Below, one piece after another: positions 53,346 through 64,000 of a stretch of 64,000 bases of DNA (its first letter is position 1; every line of letters begins with the position of its first letter). This DNA is from Brucella pituitosa (GTDB lineage Bacteria; Pseudomonadota; Alphaproteobacteria; Rhizobiales; Rhizobiaceae). Below the pieces are notes generated by a model, which worked only from the letters and a program-made list of their open reading frames with translations, ran no database searches and was not told where the DNA came from. Made by a program: the position numbers and the translations under genes. The DNA is taken from positions 992,001 through 1,056,000 of the forward strand of contig NZ_PYSY02000001.1 of assembly GCF_003049685.1 (NCBI RefSeq), given 5' to 3'.

Positions 53346-53789
53346 ATGATGGGCTCTGTCGAAAGATTGAACGGCCAATGTCTTTGTGGGGAGGTGAAGT
53401 TCACCGCTGTTCCCGTAAAGATGGAAATGGACGTTTGCCATTGCAGCATGTGCCGTCGCTGGTCGGGTGGCGCGTTCATGGCTGTCAATTGTGGCATTTC
53501 AGTCGAAATTGAAAACGAGGCGGCACTCGCATCCTACAGTTCTTCAGAGTGGGGTGAGCGTCGTTTCTGCTCGAAGTGCGGCTCATCGCTGTTCTGGCGT
53601 GGCGTGCATGATGGAATGACCGTCGTTTCCATGCAGGCATTTGCCGAGCCGGAGCAGTTTCATTTTGCTGAAGAAATCTTCATCGATAACAAGCCTGCAA
53701 ATTATGATTTCGCCAACAAGACCCACCGGATGACCGGCGCGGAATTCTTGGCGGCGATAGCAGCCAAACAGGAAGCTGAACATGGCTGA
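53346..53789 (+). CDS. GFA-family zinc-binding protein inside the nuo operon
   Basis: A 147-residue protein of the GFA (glutathione-dependent formaldehyde-activating enzyme-like) family. Zinc-binding cysteines are in [20 protein letters not shown] and [11 protein letters not shown]. It starts six bases after nuoC and overlaps nuoD by eight bases, so it is co-translated with complex I genes. No link to complex I is established for the family; a role in thiol or formaldehyde chemistry is only suggested by the name. Confidence 0.88.
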   Translation: MMGSVERLNGQCLCGEVKFTAVPVKMEMDVCHCSMCRRWSGGAFMAVNCGISVEIENEAALASYSSSEWGERRFCSKCGSSLFWRGVHDGMTVVSMQAFAEPEQFHFAEEIFIDNKPANYDFANKTHRMTGAEFLAAIAAKQEAEHG

Positions 53790-54975
53790 GACTCAGGTCC
53801 GCAACTTTAATATTAACTTCGGCCCGCAGCATCCTGCTGCGCACGGCGTTTTGCGTCTTGTTCTTGAACTTGACGGCGAGGTCGTGGAACGCGTCGATCC
53901 GCATATCGGTCTGCTGCATCGCGGCACCGAGAAGCTGATGGAAACGAAGACCTATCTTCAGGCCTTGCCTTATCTCGACCGCCTCGACTACGTGGCGCCG
54001 ATGAATCAGGAACACGCCTATGCGATCGCTGTCGAGCGTCTGCTTGGCATTACAGTGCCGAAACGTGGTCAGCTGATCCGTGTTCTTTTCTCGGAAATTG
54101 GTCGTATTCTGAACCATATTCTGAACGTGACCACGCAGGCCATGGACGTTGGTGCGCTGACGCCGCCGCTCTGGGGCTTTGAGGAACGTGAAAAGCTGAT
54201 GGTGTTCTACGAGCGCGCTTGCGGCGCACGTATGCATGCAGCCTATTTCCGTCCGGGTGGTGTTCATCAGGATCTGCCAGATCAGCTTATCGAAGATATT
54301 GGCAAATGGATTGATCCATTTCTCTCGACGACGCTCAGCAATCTGGATGATCTCATCACGCCGAACCGTATTTTCAAGCAACGTAACGTCGATATTGGCG
54401 TTGTCTCGCTCGATGATGCGTGGGCATGGGGCTTTTCGGGCGTCATGGTTCGTGGTTCAGGTGCGGCATGGGATCTGCGCAAGTCGCAGCCTTATGAATG
54501 CTACAACGAAATGGAATTCGATATTCCAATCGGCAAGAACGGCGACTGCTATGACCGTTACCTGATCCGTATGGAAGAAATGCGCCAGTCGGCTCGCATC
54601 ATGCGCCAGTGCGTTGATCTTCTGCTCGGCAAGGAACGCGTCGGTCCTGTTTCCAATACCGATAACAAGATCGTGCCGCCAAAGCGCGGCGAGATGAAGC
54701 GCTCGATGGAAGCGCTCATCCATCACTTTAAACTTTATACGGAAGGCTATCATGTGCCTGCCGGTGAAGTTTACGCAGCTGTCGAAGCACCAAAGGGTGA
54801 ATTTGGCGTCTTCCTCGTATCGGATGGCACCAATAAGCCTTACCGCTGCAAGCTGCGCGCTCCGGGCTTTGCCCATCTTCAGGCCATGGATTTCCTGTGT
54901 CGCGGTCACATGTTGGCTGACGTGTCGGCAATTCTTGGCTCGCTCGATATCGTGTTTGGTGAGGTTGACCGCTGA
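53782..54975 (+). CDS. nuoD: NADH-quinone oxidoreductase subunit D
   Basis: A 397-residue 49-kDa-type subunit forming the quinone site with NuoB. Conserved: [21 protein letters not shown] near 15, the quinone-binding Tyr/His region [13 protein letters not shown] near 50 and the C-terminal DIVFGEVDR. Its start overlaps the GFA gene and its stop overlaps nuoE. Confidence 0.98.
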   Translation: MAETQVRNFNINFGPQHPAAHGVLRLVLELDGEVVERVDPHIGLLHRGTEKLMETKTYLQALPYLDRLDYVAPMNQEHAYAIAVERLLGITVPKRGQLIRVLFSEIGRILNHILNVTTQAMDVGALTPPLWGFEEREKLMVFYERACGARMHAAYFRPGGVHQDLPDQLIEDIGKWIDPFLSTTLSNLDDLITPNRIFKQRNVDIGVVSLDDAWAWGFSGVMVRGSGAAWDLRKSQPYECYNEMEFDIPIGKNGDCYDRYLIRMEEMRQSARIMRQCVDLLLGKERVGPVSNTDNKIVPPKRGEMKRSMEALIHHFKLYTEGYHVPAGEVYAAVEAPKGEFGVFLVSDGTNKPYRCKLRAPGFAHLQAMDFLCRGHMLADVSAILGSLDIVFGEVDR

Positions 54976-56132
54976 TGTCCGTTCGCCGTCTCGCAGATGA
55001 TGCCGTCCAGCCGGCTGGTTTCGCTTTTAATGCGGAAAATCAGAACTGGGCGCACAAGACGATCGCAAAATTCCCCGATGGCCGCCAGCAGTCGGCTGTC
55101 ATTCCGTTGCTCATGCGTGCGCAGGAGCAGGATGGGTGGGTTACGAAAGCAGCCATTGAACATGTAGCAAACATGCTCGACATGCCGCTGATCCGCGTTC
55201 TGGAAGTGGCCACTTTCTATACGCAGTTCCAGCTGAAGCCGGTTGGCACGCGCGCTCACATTCAGGTTTGCGGCACCACGCCATGCATGCTTCGTGGTTC
55301 GGAAGCGCTGATGGATGTATGCCGTCACAAGATTAACCATGACCCGTTCGCGCTCAATGCTGAGGGAACGTTGTCGTGGGAAGAAGTGGAATGCCAGGGC
55401 GCCTGCGCCAATGCACCGATGGTCATGATCTTCAAGGACGCCTATGAAGATTTGACGCCGGAACGTCTTGCCGAAATCATTGACGCTTTTGAAGCTGGCA
55501 AGGGCGACACCGTCAAGCCGGGCCCACAGGATGGGCGTGTGACGTCGGAACCTATCAATGGCCTGACCGCTCTGACCGAAGATCTCGACTACAAGAAAGT
55601 CGGTCTTGAGACCCGCAAGGCATCTGATGCGGCTACTGCCAAGGCGAAGGCCGAAGCCGAAGAGAAGGCAAAGGCGGAAGCTGCTGCAAAAGCTGCCGAG
55701 GAAGCGAAGAACGTCGCTCCGTCGAATGCTGCGAAGCCAGTGACCAATGCGCCTGAAACCGATCCAGCGCTCAAGACGCCTTCGGACGTCAAGGTGTCGA
55801 AGGCTGCCGAAAAGGCCGCTTCAGTTGACAGCAAGCAGGATTTCAAGCTTGACGACAAGAACCGCCCGGAAGCGATTGCGCGTCCGGAAGCTGTTGACGA
55901 TCTGAAGCTTATTTCCGGCGTCGGCCCGAAGATTGAGGAAACCCTGCACGAGCTGGGCGTTTTCACCTTCAAGCAGGTCTCTTCCTGGAAGAAGGCCGAG
56001 CGCGAATGGGTTGATGGTTATCTGAGCTTCCACGGTCGCATTGAGCGTGAAGAGTGGGTGAAGCAGGCCAAGGCTTTGGCCAAGGGCGGCGTCGAGGAAT
56101 ACATCAAGGTATTCGGAAAGAAGCCGGTATGA
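54975..56132 (+). CDS. nuoE: NADH-quinone oxidoreductase subunit E with C-terminal extension
   Basis: A 385-residue protein. Residues 1-200 are the usual thioredoxin-like 2Fe-2S NuoE with ligands in VCGTTPCMLRG and VECQGACANAP. Residues about 205-300 form an Ala/Lys/Glu-rich helical linker. Residues about 310-385 form a helix-hairpin-helix-like module (DLKLISGVGPKIEETLHELG, then EYIKVFGKK). The extension more than doubles the E. coli NuoE length and is typical of related alphaproteobacteria; its role is unclear. Confidence 0.93.
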   Translation: MSVRRLADDAVQPAGFAFNAENQNWAHKTIAKFPDGRQQSAVIPLLMRAQEQDGWVTKAAIEHVANMLDMPLIRVLEVATFYTQFQLKPVGTRAHIQVCGTTPCMLRGSEALMDVCRHKINHDPFALNAEGTLSWEEVECQGACANAPMVMIFKDAYEDLTPERLAEIIDAFEAGKGDTVKPGPQDGRVTSEPINGLTALTEDLDYKKVGLETRKASDAATAKAKAEAEEKAKAEAAAKAAEEAKNVAPSNAAKPVTNAPETDPALKTPSDVKVSKAAEKAASVDSKQDFKLDDKNRPEAIARPEAVDDLKLISGVGPKIEETLHELGVFTFKQVSSWKKAEREWVDGYLSFHGRIEREEWVKQAKALAKGGVEEYIKVFGKKPV

Positions 56133-56173
56133 TGACTTCGATATTGGCAAACACGAACGGAAACAGGTGAGAC

Positions 56174-57481
56174 ATGCTGGCTGATAAAGATCGCATCTTC
56201 ACCAATATTTACGGCTTCAAGGATCAGTCTCTGAAGGGTGCCATGGCGCGCGGCCATTGGGACAACACCAAGGGTCTGATCGAGAAGGGCCGTGACTGGA
56301 TCATCGACGAGATGAAGGCATCGGGCCTGCGTGGCCGTGGCGGTGCTGGCTTCCCGACAGGTCTTAAGTGGTCGTTCATGCCTAAGCAGAATGACGGTCG
56401 TCCGCATTATCTGGTCGTCAACGCTGACGAATCCGAGCCGGGCACCTGCAAGGACCGCGAAATCCTGCGCCACGATCCGCACACGCTGATTGAAGGCTGC
56501 CTGATCGCCGGTTGTGCGATGGGCGCGCATACTGCTTATATTTATATTCGCGGCGAGTTCATGCGTGAGCGTGAAGCGCTGCAGGCCGCTATCGACGAGT
56601 GCTATGATGCCGGTCTTCTCGGCAAGAACAACAAGTGCGGCTGGGATATGGACATTTTTGTCTCCCATGGCGCCGGTGCTTATATCTGCGGTGAAGAAAC
56701 GGCTCTGCTCGAAAGCCTTGAAGGCAAGAAGGGCCAGCCGCGTCTCAAGCCTCCGTTCCCCGCGAATATGGGCCTTTATGGCTGCCCGACGACCGTGAAC
56801 AACGTGGAATCGATTGCTGTTGCGCCGACGATCCTTCGTCGCGGTGCGGCATGGTTCTCGTCCATCGGACGCCCGAACAATGTCGGCACCAAGCTGTTCC
56901 AGATTTCGGGCCACGTGAATACGCCTTGCGTCATCGAAGAAGGCCTCGGCATTCCGTTCCGCGATCTGATCGAAAAGCATGGCGGCGGCATTCGCGGCGG
57001 CTGGGACAATCTGCTTGCGGTTATTCCCGGCGGTGCATCGTGCCCGGTCATCAAGGGCGAAGACATGATGGATGCCATCATGGACTTTGACGGAATGCGC
57101 GACAAGAAATCGTCGTTCGGCACCGGCGGCCTGATCGTCATGGACAAGTCCACCGACATCATCAAGGCAATAGCCCGTCTGGCAGCGTTCTTTAAGCATG
57201 AGAGCTGCGGCCAGTGCACGCCTTGCCGCGAAGGCACAGGCTGGATGTGGCGCGTGATGGAACGCATGGTCAAGGGTAACGCACAGAAGCGCGAAATCGA
57301 CATGCTGTTCGACGTGACCAAGCAGATTGAAGGGCACACGATCTGTGCGCTTGGTGATGCTGCTGCATGGCCTATTCAGGGCCTGATCCGCAATTTCCGT
57401 CCGGAAATTGAAAAGCGCATTGACGATTATACGCGCAACGCCGTTCAGAGCCGCAACATCCGCCTCGAAGCGGCTGAATAA
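56174..57481 (+). CDS. nuoF: NADH-quinone oxidoreductase subunit F
   Basis: A 435-residue subunit that binds NADH and FMN. FMN/NADH loops [16 protein letters not shown] near 55 and [16 protein letters not shown] near 85. 4Fe-4S cluster N3 ligands are in [12 protein letters not shown] near 345 plus a later Cys (TICALGDA). Transcribed with nuoE, 41 bp apart. Confidence 0.98.
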   Translation: MLADKDRIFTNIYGFKDQSLKGAMARGHWDNTKGLIEKGRDWIIDEMKASGLRGRGGAGFPTGLKWSFMPKQNDGRPHYLVVNADESEPGTCKDREILRHDPHTLIEGCLIAGCAMGAHTAYIYIRGEFMREREALQAAIDECYDAGLLGKNNKCGWDMDIFVSHGAGAYICGEETALLESLEGKKGQPRLKPPFPANMGLYGCPTTVNNVESIAVAPTILRRGAAWFSSIGRPNNVGTKLFQISGHVNTPCVIEEGLGIPFRDLIEKHGGGIRGGWDNLLAVIPGGASCPVIKGEDMMDAIMDFDGMRDKKSSFGTGGLIVMDKSTDIIKAIARLAAFFKHESCGQCTPCREGTGWMWRVMERMVKGNAQKREIDMLFDVTKQIEGHTICALGDAAAWPIQGLIRNFRPEIEKRIDDYTRNAVQSRNIRLEAAE

Positions 57482-57500
57482 GGCTGACGCATTGTGTAGG

Positions 57501-57523
57501 GCGGCCCACTTCCCATGGGCTGC
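57501..57523 (+). promoter_or_regulatory. Hairpin in the nuoF-nuoG gap
   Basis: GCGGCCCA and TGGGCTGC pair over eight bases (one G-U) with a seven-base loop, without a T tract. The same GGGCGGCCCA core occurs in the loop of the larger hairpin before nuoJ. Confidence 0.5.
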
Positions 57524-57576
57524 AATAGAGTTTGACATCTGGAAGATGCGGCAAGAGCCGCAGGTTTGGATAAGCG

Positions 57577-59661
57577 ATGGCAAATATTAAGGTTGACGGC
57601 ACAGAGATCGAAGTACCCGATCACTATACGCTCCTTCAGGCTGCCGAAGCCGCGGGGGCTGAAGTCCCGCGTTTTTGTTTCCACGAACGGCTTTCCATCG
57701 CCGGAAATTGCCGCATGTGCCTTGTTGAAGTGAAGGGTGGGCCGCCAAAGCCGGCAGCATCCTGCGCTATGGGCGTGCGCGATCTGCGTCCCGGTCCGAA
57801 TGGCGAAGCACCTGAAATTTTCACCAACACGCCGATGGTCAAAAAGGCCCGCGAAGGCGTGATGGAATTCCTGCTCATCAACCACCCGCTTGATTGTCCG
57901 ATTTGCGATCAGGCCGGTGAGTGCGATCTGCAGGATCAGGCAATGGCGTTTGGTACCGATGGCTCACGCTATCGCGAAAACAAGCGTGCTGTTGAGAACA
58001 AGTATATCGGCCCACTGGTCAAAACCGTGATGACGCGCTGCATTCACTGCACGCGCTGCGTCCGTTTCACGACCGAAGTGGCTGGCATTTCCGAGCTCGG
58101 CCTGATCGGTCGCGGTGAAGATGCTGAAATTACTACCTATCTTGAACGCGCTATGACTTCGGAACTGCAGGGCAATGTCATCGACCTTTGCCCGGTTGGT
58201 GCTCTGACCTCGCGTCCTTATGAGTTCCAGGCTCGTCCGTGGGAATTGAACAAGACTGAAACCATCGACGTGATGGATGCAGTGGGTTCGAACATCCGTG
58301 TTGACACCCGTGGCCGTGAAGTGATGCGTATTATGCCGCGCGTCAATGAAGCGGTGAATGAAGAGTGGATTTCCGACAAGACCCGCTTCATCTGGGATGG
58401 TCTGCGCACCCAGCGCCTTGATCGCCCATATGTTCGCAAGGATGGCCGTCTGGTTGCAGCATCATGGCCTGAAGCTTTTGCAGCGATCGCTGCCAAGGTT
58501 TCCGCTACCTCCGCTGACAAGATCGGTGCTGTTGCTGGCGATTTGGCTTCGGTCGAAGAACTCTATGCTCTGAAGAGCCTGATCGCATCGCTTGGTTCAG
58601 CCAATATCGATAGCCGTCAGGATGGCGCAGCGCTTGATCCGGCTCTGGGTCGTGCAAGCTATCTCTTTAACACAACGATCGAAGGCATTGAAAATGCTGA
58701 CGCTCTTCTGATCATCGGCTCCAACCCACGTGTTGAAGCAGCTGTTCTGAACGCTCGTATTCGCAAGCGTCAGCGCATGGGGCATTTCCCGATTGCTCTG
58801 ATCGGTGAACAGGCTGAACTGCGTTACAATTACGAGTATCTTGGTGCAGGTGCAGGCACGCTCGCAGCCGTTGCTTCCGGCAAAAATGCATTCCGCGACG
58901 TGCTGGCAAAGGCTGAACGTCCGCTGATCATCGTTGGTCAGGGTGCATTGACCGGTGAAAATGGTGCAGCAGTTCTCGCATCCGCTGCAAAGCTTGCTCA
59001 GGACGTTGGTGCGATCAACGGTGAGTGGAACGGTTTCTCAGTTCTTCACACTGCTGCTTCCCGCGTCGGCGCTCTTGATCTCGGCGTTGTTCCGGGTGAG
59101 GGTGGCAAGGCTGCAGGCGATATGCTCGGCAATCTTGATGTCGTGTTCCTGCTCGGCGCAGACGAACTCGACATGACCAGCAAGGGTTCGAGCTTTGTCG
59201 TCTATATCGGTACGCATGGCGATGCCGGTGCACATGCAGCTGACGTGATCCTGCCGGGTGCAGCCTATACCGAAAAGTCGGGTACATGGCTCAACACCGA
59301 AGGTCGCGTACAGCTCGGCAATCGTGCTGGCTTCGCTCCGGGCGAAGCGAAGGAAGACTGGGCAATCCTGCGCGCTCTTTCCGACACGCTCGGCAAGCGC
59401 CTGCCATTCGACTCGCTCGCACAGCTTCGTGCCAAGCTCTATGCAGACTTCCCGCATATGATGGCGATCGATACTATTATGCCTATTTCTGCCGACGACA
59501 TCGTCGCGCTGGCCGCAAAGGCAACCAACCTGGGCGGCGGCGCTGCGTTCGTCTCCCCGGTCAAGGATTTCTACCTGACGAACCCAATCGCGCGTGCTTC
59601 CGCTGTCATGGCCGAGTGCTCGGCGCTTGCGGCCGGCAGCTTCCAACAGGCAGCTGAGTAA
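57577..59661 (+). CDS. nuoG: NADH-quinone oxidoreductase subunit G
   Basis: A 694-residue subunit carrying N1b, N4 and N5 clusters. The 2Fe-2S ligands lie in [21 protein letters not shown] near 30; the His/Cys motif [16 protein letters not shown] near 108 and [12 protein letters not shown] near 150 hold the 4Fe-4S centres. The C-terminal half is a molybdopterin-oxidoreductase-like domain without cofactor. Shorter than the E. coli form and close to mitochondrial length. Confidence 0.97.
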   Translation: MANIKVDGTEIEVPDHYTLLQAAEAAGAEVPRFCFHERLSIAGNCRMCLVEVKGGPPKPAASCAMGVRDLRPGPNGEAPEIFTNTPMVKKAREGVMEFLLINHPLDCPICDQAGECDLQDQAMAFGTDGSRYRENKRAVENKYIGPLVKTVMTRCIHCTRCVRFTTEVAGISELGLIGRGEDAEITTYLERAMTSELQGNVIDLCPVGALTSRPYEFQARPWELNKTETIDVMDAVGSNIRVDTRGREVMRIMPRVNEAVNEEWISDKTRFIWDGLRTQRLDRPYVRKDGRLVAASWPEAFAAIAAKVSATSADKIGAVAGDLASVEELYALKSLIASLGSANIDSRQDGAALDPALGRASYLFNTTIEGIENADALLIIGSNPRVEAAVLNARIRKRQRMGHFPIALIGEQAELRYNYEYLGAGAGTLAAVASGKNAFRDVLAKAERPLIIVGQGALTGENGAAVLASAAKLAQDVGAINGEWNGFSVLHTAASRVGALDLGVVPGEGGKAAGDMLGNLDVVFLLGADELDMTSKGSSFVVYIGTHGDAGAHAADVILPGAAYTEKSGTWLNTEGRVQLGNRAGFAPGEAKEDWAILRALSDTLGKRLPFDSLAQLRAKLYADFPHMMAIDTIMPISADDIVALAAKATNLGGGAAFVSPVKDFYLTNPIARASAVMAECSALAAGSFQQAAE

Positions 59662-59680
59662 GCGAGAGAGAGACGGAATA

Positions 59681-60724
59681 ATGGACGGAATTTTTGCAGC
59701 TTACGTCTTGCCCGCGCTGATCATAGCGCTGAAGTCGGTCGTTCTGCTTGTCGTATTGCTGATCGTCGTGGCTTACCTGCTTTATGCGGATCGTAAGATC
59801 TGGGCAGCCGTGCAGCTTCGCCGTGGACCGAACGTCGTTGGCCCATGGGGTCTGTTTCAGGCTTTTGCCGATCTTTTGAAGTTCGTCTTCAAAGAACCGA
59901 TCATTCCATCGGGCGCGAATAAGGGTGTGTTTCTTCTCGCACCTTTCATTTCCGCAGTGCTGGCAATGGCAACCTGGGCAGTCATTCCGGTCAACGAAGG
60001 TTGGGCAATCGCCAACATCAATGTCGGTTTGCTTTATATCTTCGCTATTTCTTCACTTGAAGTTTATGGCGTTATCATGGGCGGCTGGGCCTCGAACTCG
60101 AAGTATCCATTTCTTGGTGCACTTCGTTCGGCAGCACAGATGGTCTCTTATGAAGTGTCGATCGGTTTTGTGATCGTTACGGTTCTTCTGACGGTTGGCT
60201 CGCTTAACCTGACAGATATCGTACTGTCGCAGAATACGGGTATCGGTACATCGCTCGGACTGCCTGCTTCGTTCCTCGACTGGAACTGGCTGGTTCTGTT
60301 CCCGATGTTCGTGATCTTCTTCATCTCGGCACTCGCTGAAACGAACCGTCCGCCATTCGACCTTGTCGAAGCTGAATCGGAACTCGTGGCCGGTCATATG
60401 ATCGAATATTCGTCCACACCGTTCCTTCTGTTCTTCTTGGGCGAGTATGTGGCGATCACGCTGATGTGCGCCCTGATGACCACGCTCTTCCTTGGCGGCT
60501 GGCTGCCTCCGGTTGATGTATGGTTCCTCAACTGGGTTCCAGGCATCATCTGGTTCATGCTCAAGCTCTGCTTCTGCTTCTTCATGTTCGCCATGGTGAA
60601 GGCTTTCGTACCGCGTTACCGCTATGACCAGCTGATGCGTCTGGGTTGGAAAGTGTTCCTGCCGATTTCGCTCGGAATGGTTGTTCTGACCGCGACCGTC
60701 ATCAAAGTCTTCGATCTGGTGTAA
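59681..60724 (+). CDS. nuoH: NADH-quinone oxidoreductase subunit H
   Basis: A 347-residue membrane subunit at the junction of arm and membrane domain, with eight spans. Conserved: [22 protein letters not shown] near 50, [22 protein letters not shown] near 215 and [20 protein letters not shown] near 310. ATG 59681 is chosen by family length, with AGAGAGAGACGGAATA before it. Confidence 0.97.
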   Translation: MDGIFAAYVLPALIIALKSVVLLVVLLIVVAYLLYADRKIWAAVQLRRGPNVVGPWGLFQAFADLLKFVFKEPIIPSGANKGVFLLAPFISAVLAMATWAVIPVNEGWAIANINVGLLYIFAISSLEVYGVIMGGWASNSKYPFLGALRSAAQMVSYEVSIGFVIVTVLLTVGSLNLTDIVLSQNTGIGTSLGLPASFLDWNWLVLFPMFVIFFISALAETNRPPFDLVEAESELVAGHMIEYSSTPFLLFFLGEYVAITLMCALMTTLFLGGWLPPVDVWFLNWVPGIIWFMLKLCFCFFMFAMVKAFVPRYRYDQLMRLGWKVFLPISLGMVVLTATVIKVFDLV

Positions 60725-60736
60725 GGAGAAAGAAAA

Positions 60737-61228
60737 ATGGCTTCTTTCGCACAAGCCGCGAAATCCCTCCTTCTCAAGGAATTCGTCGGTGCTTTCTTCC
60801 TCTCCATGCGTCAGTTCTTCGCGCCAAAGGCGACACTGAACTATCCGCATGAAAAGGGTCCGGTTTCTCCACGTTTTCGTGGTGAGCACGCGCTGCGCCG
60901 TTATCCAAACGGCGAAGAACGCTGCATTGCTTGTAAGCTTTGCGAAGCGATCTGCCCGGCGCAGGCTATTACCATTGAGGCGGGTCCACGCCGCAATGAC
61001 GGTACGCGCCGTACGGTGCGCTACGACATCGATATGGTGAAGTGCATCTATTGCGGCTTCTGTCAGGAAGCCTGTCCGGTGGATGCAATCGTTGAAGGTC
61101 CGAACTTTGAGTTTGCGACCGAAACCCGCGAAGAGCTTTACTATGACAAGGACAAGCTCCTTGCCAATGGCGATCGCTGGGAACGCGAAATTGCGCGCAA
61201 CATTGCGATGGATGCGCCATATCGCTGA
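60737..61228 (+). CDS. nuoI: NADH-quinone oxidoreductase subunit I
   Basis: A 163-residue ferredoxin-like subunit with two 4Fe-4S centres (N6a, N6b): [16 protein letters not shown] near 60 and [16 protein letters not shown] near 100. [12 protein letters not shown] precedes the first. Length and N-terminal amphipathic helix fit mitochondrial TYKY-type proteins. Confidence 0.98.
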   Translation: MASFAQAAKSLLLKEFVGAFFLSMRQFFAPKATLNYPHEKGPVSPRFRGEHALRRYPNGEERCIACKLCEAICPAQAITIEAGPRRNDGTRRTVRYDIDMVKCIYCGFCQEACPVDAIVEGPNFEFATETREELYYDKDKLLANGDRWEREIARNIAMDAPYR

Positions 61229-61270
61229 TTGGTTTTGCTGAAACGCGGTTTCGGCATCCGGTTTGAAAAG

Positions 61271-61304
61271 CAGCAACAAGAAGGGGCGGCCCATCTTGTT
61301 GCTG
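61271..61304 (+). promoter_or_regulatory. Large hairpin in the nuoI-nuoJ gap
   Basis: A perfect 11-pair stem CAGCAACAAGA/TCTTGTTGCTG encloses a 12-base GC-rich loop, 43 bp after nuoI and 93 bp before nuoJ. There is no T tract. It divides the soluble-arm genes from the membrane-arm genes nuoJKL and may be a processing or attenuation site. Confidence 0.65.
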
Positions 61305-61396
61305 GAATTTAGGTTTCGCGATTATTCGCGGCAAACAAAGACTAAAGCGGATAAAGCAATCAGGCTTTGTCCACGGAAAGGTGTTGGGGGATCCCC

Positions 61397-62014
61397 ATGC
61401 TGACAGGTATTGCGGCAGCGTTCTTCTATCTGTTCGCCTTTATCATGATCGCCAGCGCGTTCATGGTGATTGCGGCGCGCAACCCCGTGCATTCGGTGCT
61501 GTTTCTCATCCTTGCTTTCTTCAATGCAGCGGCGCTGTTTTTGCTGACGGGGGCCGAGTTCCTCGCCATGATCCTGCTCGTCGTTTATGTCGGTGCTGTG
61601 GCGGTTCTCTTCCTCTTCGTCGTCATGATGTTGGATGTCGATTTCTCCGAATTGAAGCGTGGTGCGCTGCAATATGCGCCGGTTGGAGCTCTGGTCGGTC
61701 TCATTCTGCTGGGCGAGCTGATCGTTGTGTTTGCAGGCTCGATGTTCACGCCTAAGCTGGGGCAGGGCTCAGTTCCGATCCCGGATCTCGCAGAACGCAC
61801 CAACACTGCAGCCCTCGGTGACATTCTTTACACCGACTACGTTTTCAACTTCCAGATTGCCGGATTGGTCCTTCTCGTTGCCATGATCGGTGCGATCGTT
61901 CTGACGCTGCGGCACAAGCCAAATGTAAAGCGCCAGTCGATCCCTGATCAGGTTGCTCGTACGCCTGAAACGGCGATCGAGATCAAGAAGGTCGAAACGG
62001 GCAAGGGCATCTGA
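61397..62014 (+). CDS. nuoJ: NADH-quinone oxidoreductase subunit J
   Basis: A 205-residue membrane subunit with five spans. Conserved: [24 protein letters not shown] near 28 and [25 protein letters not shown] near 58, including the pi-bulge region. The C-terminal 60 residues are polar. ATG 61397 is chosen by hydrophobic start and family length. Confidence 0.96.
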   Translation: MLTGIAAAFFYLFAFIMIASAFMVIAARNPVHSVLFLILAFFNAAALFLLTGAEFLAMILLVVYVGAVAVLFLFVVMMLDVDFSELKRGALQYAPVGALVGLILLGELIVVFAGSMFTPKLGQGSVPIPDLAERTNTAALGDILYTDYVFNFQIAGLVLLVAMIGAIVLTLRHKPNVKRQSIPDQVARTPETAIEIKKVETGKGI

Positions 62015-62024
62015 GGATAAGAAT

Positions 62025-62333
62025 ATGGAAATCGGTATTTCTCATTATCTGACCGTTTCAGCCATCCTGTTTACACTTGGCGTTTTCGGTATCTTCTTAA
62101 ACCGCAAGAACGTCATCGTTATCCTGATGTCTGTCGAGTTGATCCTCCTCTCGGTCAATCTCAATTTTGTGGCGTTTTCTTCAGTGCTCGGCGATATGGT
62201 CGGGCAGGTTTTCGCACTCTTCGTTCTGACTGTTGCAGCTGCAGAAGCGGCTATCGGTCTGGCAATTCTCGTTGTTTTCTTCCGTAATCGCGGTTCCATC
62301 GCGGTGGAAGACGTCAATGTTATGAAAGGTTGA
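62025..62333 (+). CDS. nuoK: NADH-quinone oxidoreductase subunit K
   Basis: A 102-residue three-span antiporter-like subunit with the conserved membrane Glu residues in [18 protein letters not shown] near 35 and [18 protein letters not shown] near 72. Starts ten bases after nuoJ. Homologous to MnhC of sodium/proton antiporters. Confidence 0.97.
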   Translation: MEIGISHYLTVSAILFTLGVFGIFLNRKNVIVILMSVELILLSVNLNFVAFSSVLGDMVGQVFALFVLTVAAAEAAIGLAILVVFFRNRGSIAVEDVNVMKG

Positions 62334-62340
62334 CGGGCAA

Positions 62341-64000
62341 ATGCTCTATAACGCGATCGTCTTCCTTCCGCTTATTGGCTTTCTTATTGCCGGTCTTTTC
62401 GGCAATAAGATTGGCGCCAAGGCGAGTGAATACATAACTTCCGGCCTGATGGTGATCGTCGCGATCCTGTCATGGGTTGTCTTCTTTCAGATCCCGCTTG
62501 GCCACGATGCCGAAACGGTCCGTATCCCTGTGCTTCATTGGGTGACGTCTGGTTCGCTGTCGTTCGACTGGGCTCTGCGTGTTGATACGCTGACTGGCGT
62601 CATGCTGGTCGTGGTGAACTCGGTGTCGGCTCTCGTGCATATCTATTCGATCGGATACATGCACCACGACCCACATCGCCCGCGCTTCTTTGCCTATCTG
62701 TCGCTGTTCACCTTCGCCATGCTCATGCTGGTTACGTCGGACAATCTGATCCAGATGTTCTTCGGCTGGGAAGGTGTGGGTCTGGCATCTTATCTTCTGA
62801 TCGGTTTCTGGTTCCAGAAGCCTTCGGCAAATGCCGCCGCAATGAAGGCTTTCGTGGTCAACCGTGTTGGCGACTTCGGCTTCCTGCTCGGTATCTTCGG
62901 CCTGTTCGCGCTGTTCCAGTCGGTTGATTACAACACGATCTTTGCTGCTGCTGCGAATTATCTGCCTGCAGAAGGTGCTGCCGATACCGGTGCGGTTGTT
63001 CTCAACTTCCTTGGCTATGAACTGCACAAGGAAACTGCGCTGACCGTTGTTTGCCTGCTGCTCTTCATGGGTGCGATGGGTAAGTCCGCGCAGTTCCTGC
63101 TGCACACATGGCTTCCTGACGCGATGGAAGGCCCAACACCTGTTTCCGCACTTATTCACGCGGCAACAATGGTGACCGCGGGTGTGTTCATGGTTGCGCG
63201 CCTGTCGCCGATCTTTGAACATTCGCATACAGCATTGCTTATCGTGACGATCATTGGCGCAACGACAGCATTCTTTGCTGCAACCGTTGCGCTCGTGCAG
63301 AACGACATCAAGCGCGTTATCGCTTACTCGACCTGTTCGCAGCTTGGTTACATGTTTGCGGCTCTTGGCGTCGGCGCTTACGGTGCAGCGGTATTCCACC
63401 TCTTCACGCACGCCTTCTTCAAGGCACTTCTGTTCCTATGCGCCGGTTCGGTTATCCATGCCGTATCGGACGAGCAGGACATGCGTCGCATGGGTGGTCT
63501 GCGTAAGCTGATCCCGATTACCTACTGGATGATGATGATCGGTACTGTCGCGATCACAGGTCTGGGTGTACCGGGCACGATTATCGGTACGGCTGGCTTC
63601 TTCTCGAAGGACGCCATCATCGAGTCGGTCTTTGCATCGCACAGCCTCGCTTCGGGTTACGCCTTCACGCTTCTGGTTATCGCAGCGATGTTCACAAGCT
63701 TCTATTCATGGCGTCTGATTTTCATGACTTTCTATGGCAAGCCCCGCGCTTCTGCTGAAGTCATGCATCATGCTCATGAATCGCCGCCAGTGATGCTCGT
63801 TCCGTTGATGCTTCTTGCTGTTGGCGCTTTGTTTGCAGGTTTTGTGTTCAAGGAATACTTCTTCGGCCACGAATATGCAGAGTTCTGGAAGGGCGCGCTT
63901 TACACGGCTCCGGGCAATGAAATCCTGGAACATTATCATCATGTTCCGCTGTGGGTTAAGTTGTCGCCGTTCATCGCAATGCTGATCGGTCTGGTTACGG
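62341..64000 (+). CDS. nuoL: NADH-quinone oxidoreductase subunit L, 3' end beyond window
   Basis: The frame from ATG 62341 ([20 protein letters not shown]) stays open to the window edge, about 553 codons. It is a multi-span antiporter-like proton-pumping subunit. Conserved: [19 protein letters not shown] near 100, [18 protein letters not shown] near 140 with the key Glu, and [29 protein letters not shown] near 255. Full length is normally about 610-660 residues; nuoM and nuoN are expected just outside. Confidence 0.97.
   Translation, partial: MLYNAIVFLPLIGFLIAGLFGNKIGAKASEYITSGLMVIVAILSWVVFFQIPLGHDAETVRIPVLHWVTSGSLSFDWALRVDTLTGVMLVVVNSVSALVHIYSIGYMHHDPHRPRFFAYLSLFTFAMLMLVTSDNLIQMFFGWEGVGLASYLLIGFWFQKPSANAAAMKAFVVNRVGDFGFLLGIFGLFALFQSVDYNTIFAAAANYLPAEGAADTGAVVLNFLGYELHKETALTVVCLLLFMGAMGKSAQFLLHTWLPDAMEGPTPVSALIHAATMVTAGVFMVARLSPIFEHSHTALLIVTIIGATTAFFAATVALVQNDIKRVIAYSTCSQLGYMFAALGVGAYGAAVFHLFTHAFFKALLFLCAGSVIHAVSDEQDMRRMGGLRKLIPITYWMMMIGTVAITGLGVPGTIIGTAGFFSKDAIIESVFASHSLASGYAFTLLVIAAMFTSFYSWRLIFMTFYGKPRASAEVMHHAHESPPVMLVPLMLLAVGALFAGFVFKEYFFGHEYAEFWKGALYTAPGNEILEHYHHVPLWVKLSPFIAMLIGLVT

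Noticed and set aside
56018..57583. 521-codon reverse-strand frame opposite nuoF
   Set aside because: Shadow of the highly conserved nuoF and flanks, produced by codon bias; no start signal and no family pattern.
60053..61294. 413-codon reverse-strand frame opposite nuoH-nuoI
   Set aside because: Antisense shadow with His/Arg/Glu-rich composition; the forward genes are certain.

Overview
The window looks like a chromosome segment of an alphaproteobacterium of the order Hyphomicrobiales, most likely Brucellaceae (Ochrobactrum/Brucella). The grounds are the protein families and gene order (ctaA, argC, speB, rplM-rpsI, metY, a full nuo operon), Rhizobiales-type palindromic intergenic repeats and alphaproteobacterial LexA boxes (GAAC-N7-GAAC). 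No database search was possible, so the genus is an inference.

Layout. (1) 1-7.6 kb: the late end of a prophage, with two virion proteins, a tail-tip lysozyme, a tail fibre, an endolysin, an overlapping spanin pair and a holin-like protein. A reverse-strand lipoprotein/membrane-protein pair (a probable moron) sits inside it. (2) 7.6-9.6 kb: a reverse-strand hicA-hicB toxin-antitoxin pair, a LexA-boxed SOS operon (SRAP/YedK-type DNA-protein crosslink sensor plus a small partner) and tRNA-Pro(GGG). (3) 9.6-12.3 kb: an AT-rich, gene-poor stretch with one SAM-methyltransferase-like gene, a palindromic repeat and a candidate small RNA. (4) 12.3-21.7 kb: MarC and YnfA membrane proteins, then an exopolysaccharide cluster (O-antigen ligase/polymerase family, undecaprenyl-phosphate sugar transferase, GT4 glycosyltransferase, Wza-like export lipoprotein, divergent Wzz/BY-kinase-like protein, CelD/BcsL acetyltransferase-like protein). 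(5) 21.7-31.5 kb: core genes (DUF2842, ctaA, APH(6)-like kinase, argC, speB, acid phosphatase, rpsI-rplM, thioesterase, CoA-binding protein, metY, cupin). (6) 31.5-42.7 kb: a reverse-strand sugar ABC-transport and catabolic operon with deoC, a PfkB kinase, a mutarotase-like protein and an ALDH16-like aldehyde dehydrogenase, opposed by a DeoR regulator. Together they suggest uptake and breakdown of deoxyribose to glyceraldehyde-3-phosphate and acetate. (7) 43.6-49.7 kb: a polyamine/opine-type ABC transporter operon led by an amidohydrolase, with a divergent TetR regulator. (8) 49.8-51.7 kb: tRNA-Val(TAC) beside a decayed copy of the SOS operon promoter, tRNA-Asp(GTC), and a candidate 31-residue membrane protein. 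(9) 51.7-64 kb: nuoABC, a GFA-family gene, then nuoDEFGHIJKL, with nuoL cut by the window edge.

The most notable observations are the paired SOS modules (intact at 8.5-9.4 kb, eroded at 49.8-49.95 kb beside a tRNA), the candidate small protein with a perfect Shine-Dalgarno and an upstream palindrome at 50.8 kb, a candidate sRNA at 11.8-11.96 kb, a tail-anchored GH24 endolysin, a C-x-GG-x-W-x-C motif shared by both spanin candidates, the extended NuoE, and stem-loops placed directly after the substrate-binding-protein genes of both ABC operons.
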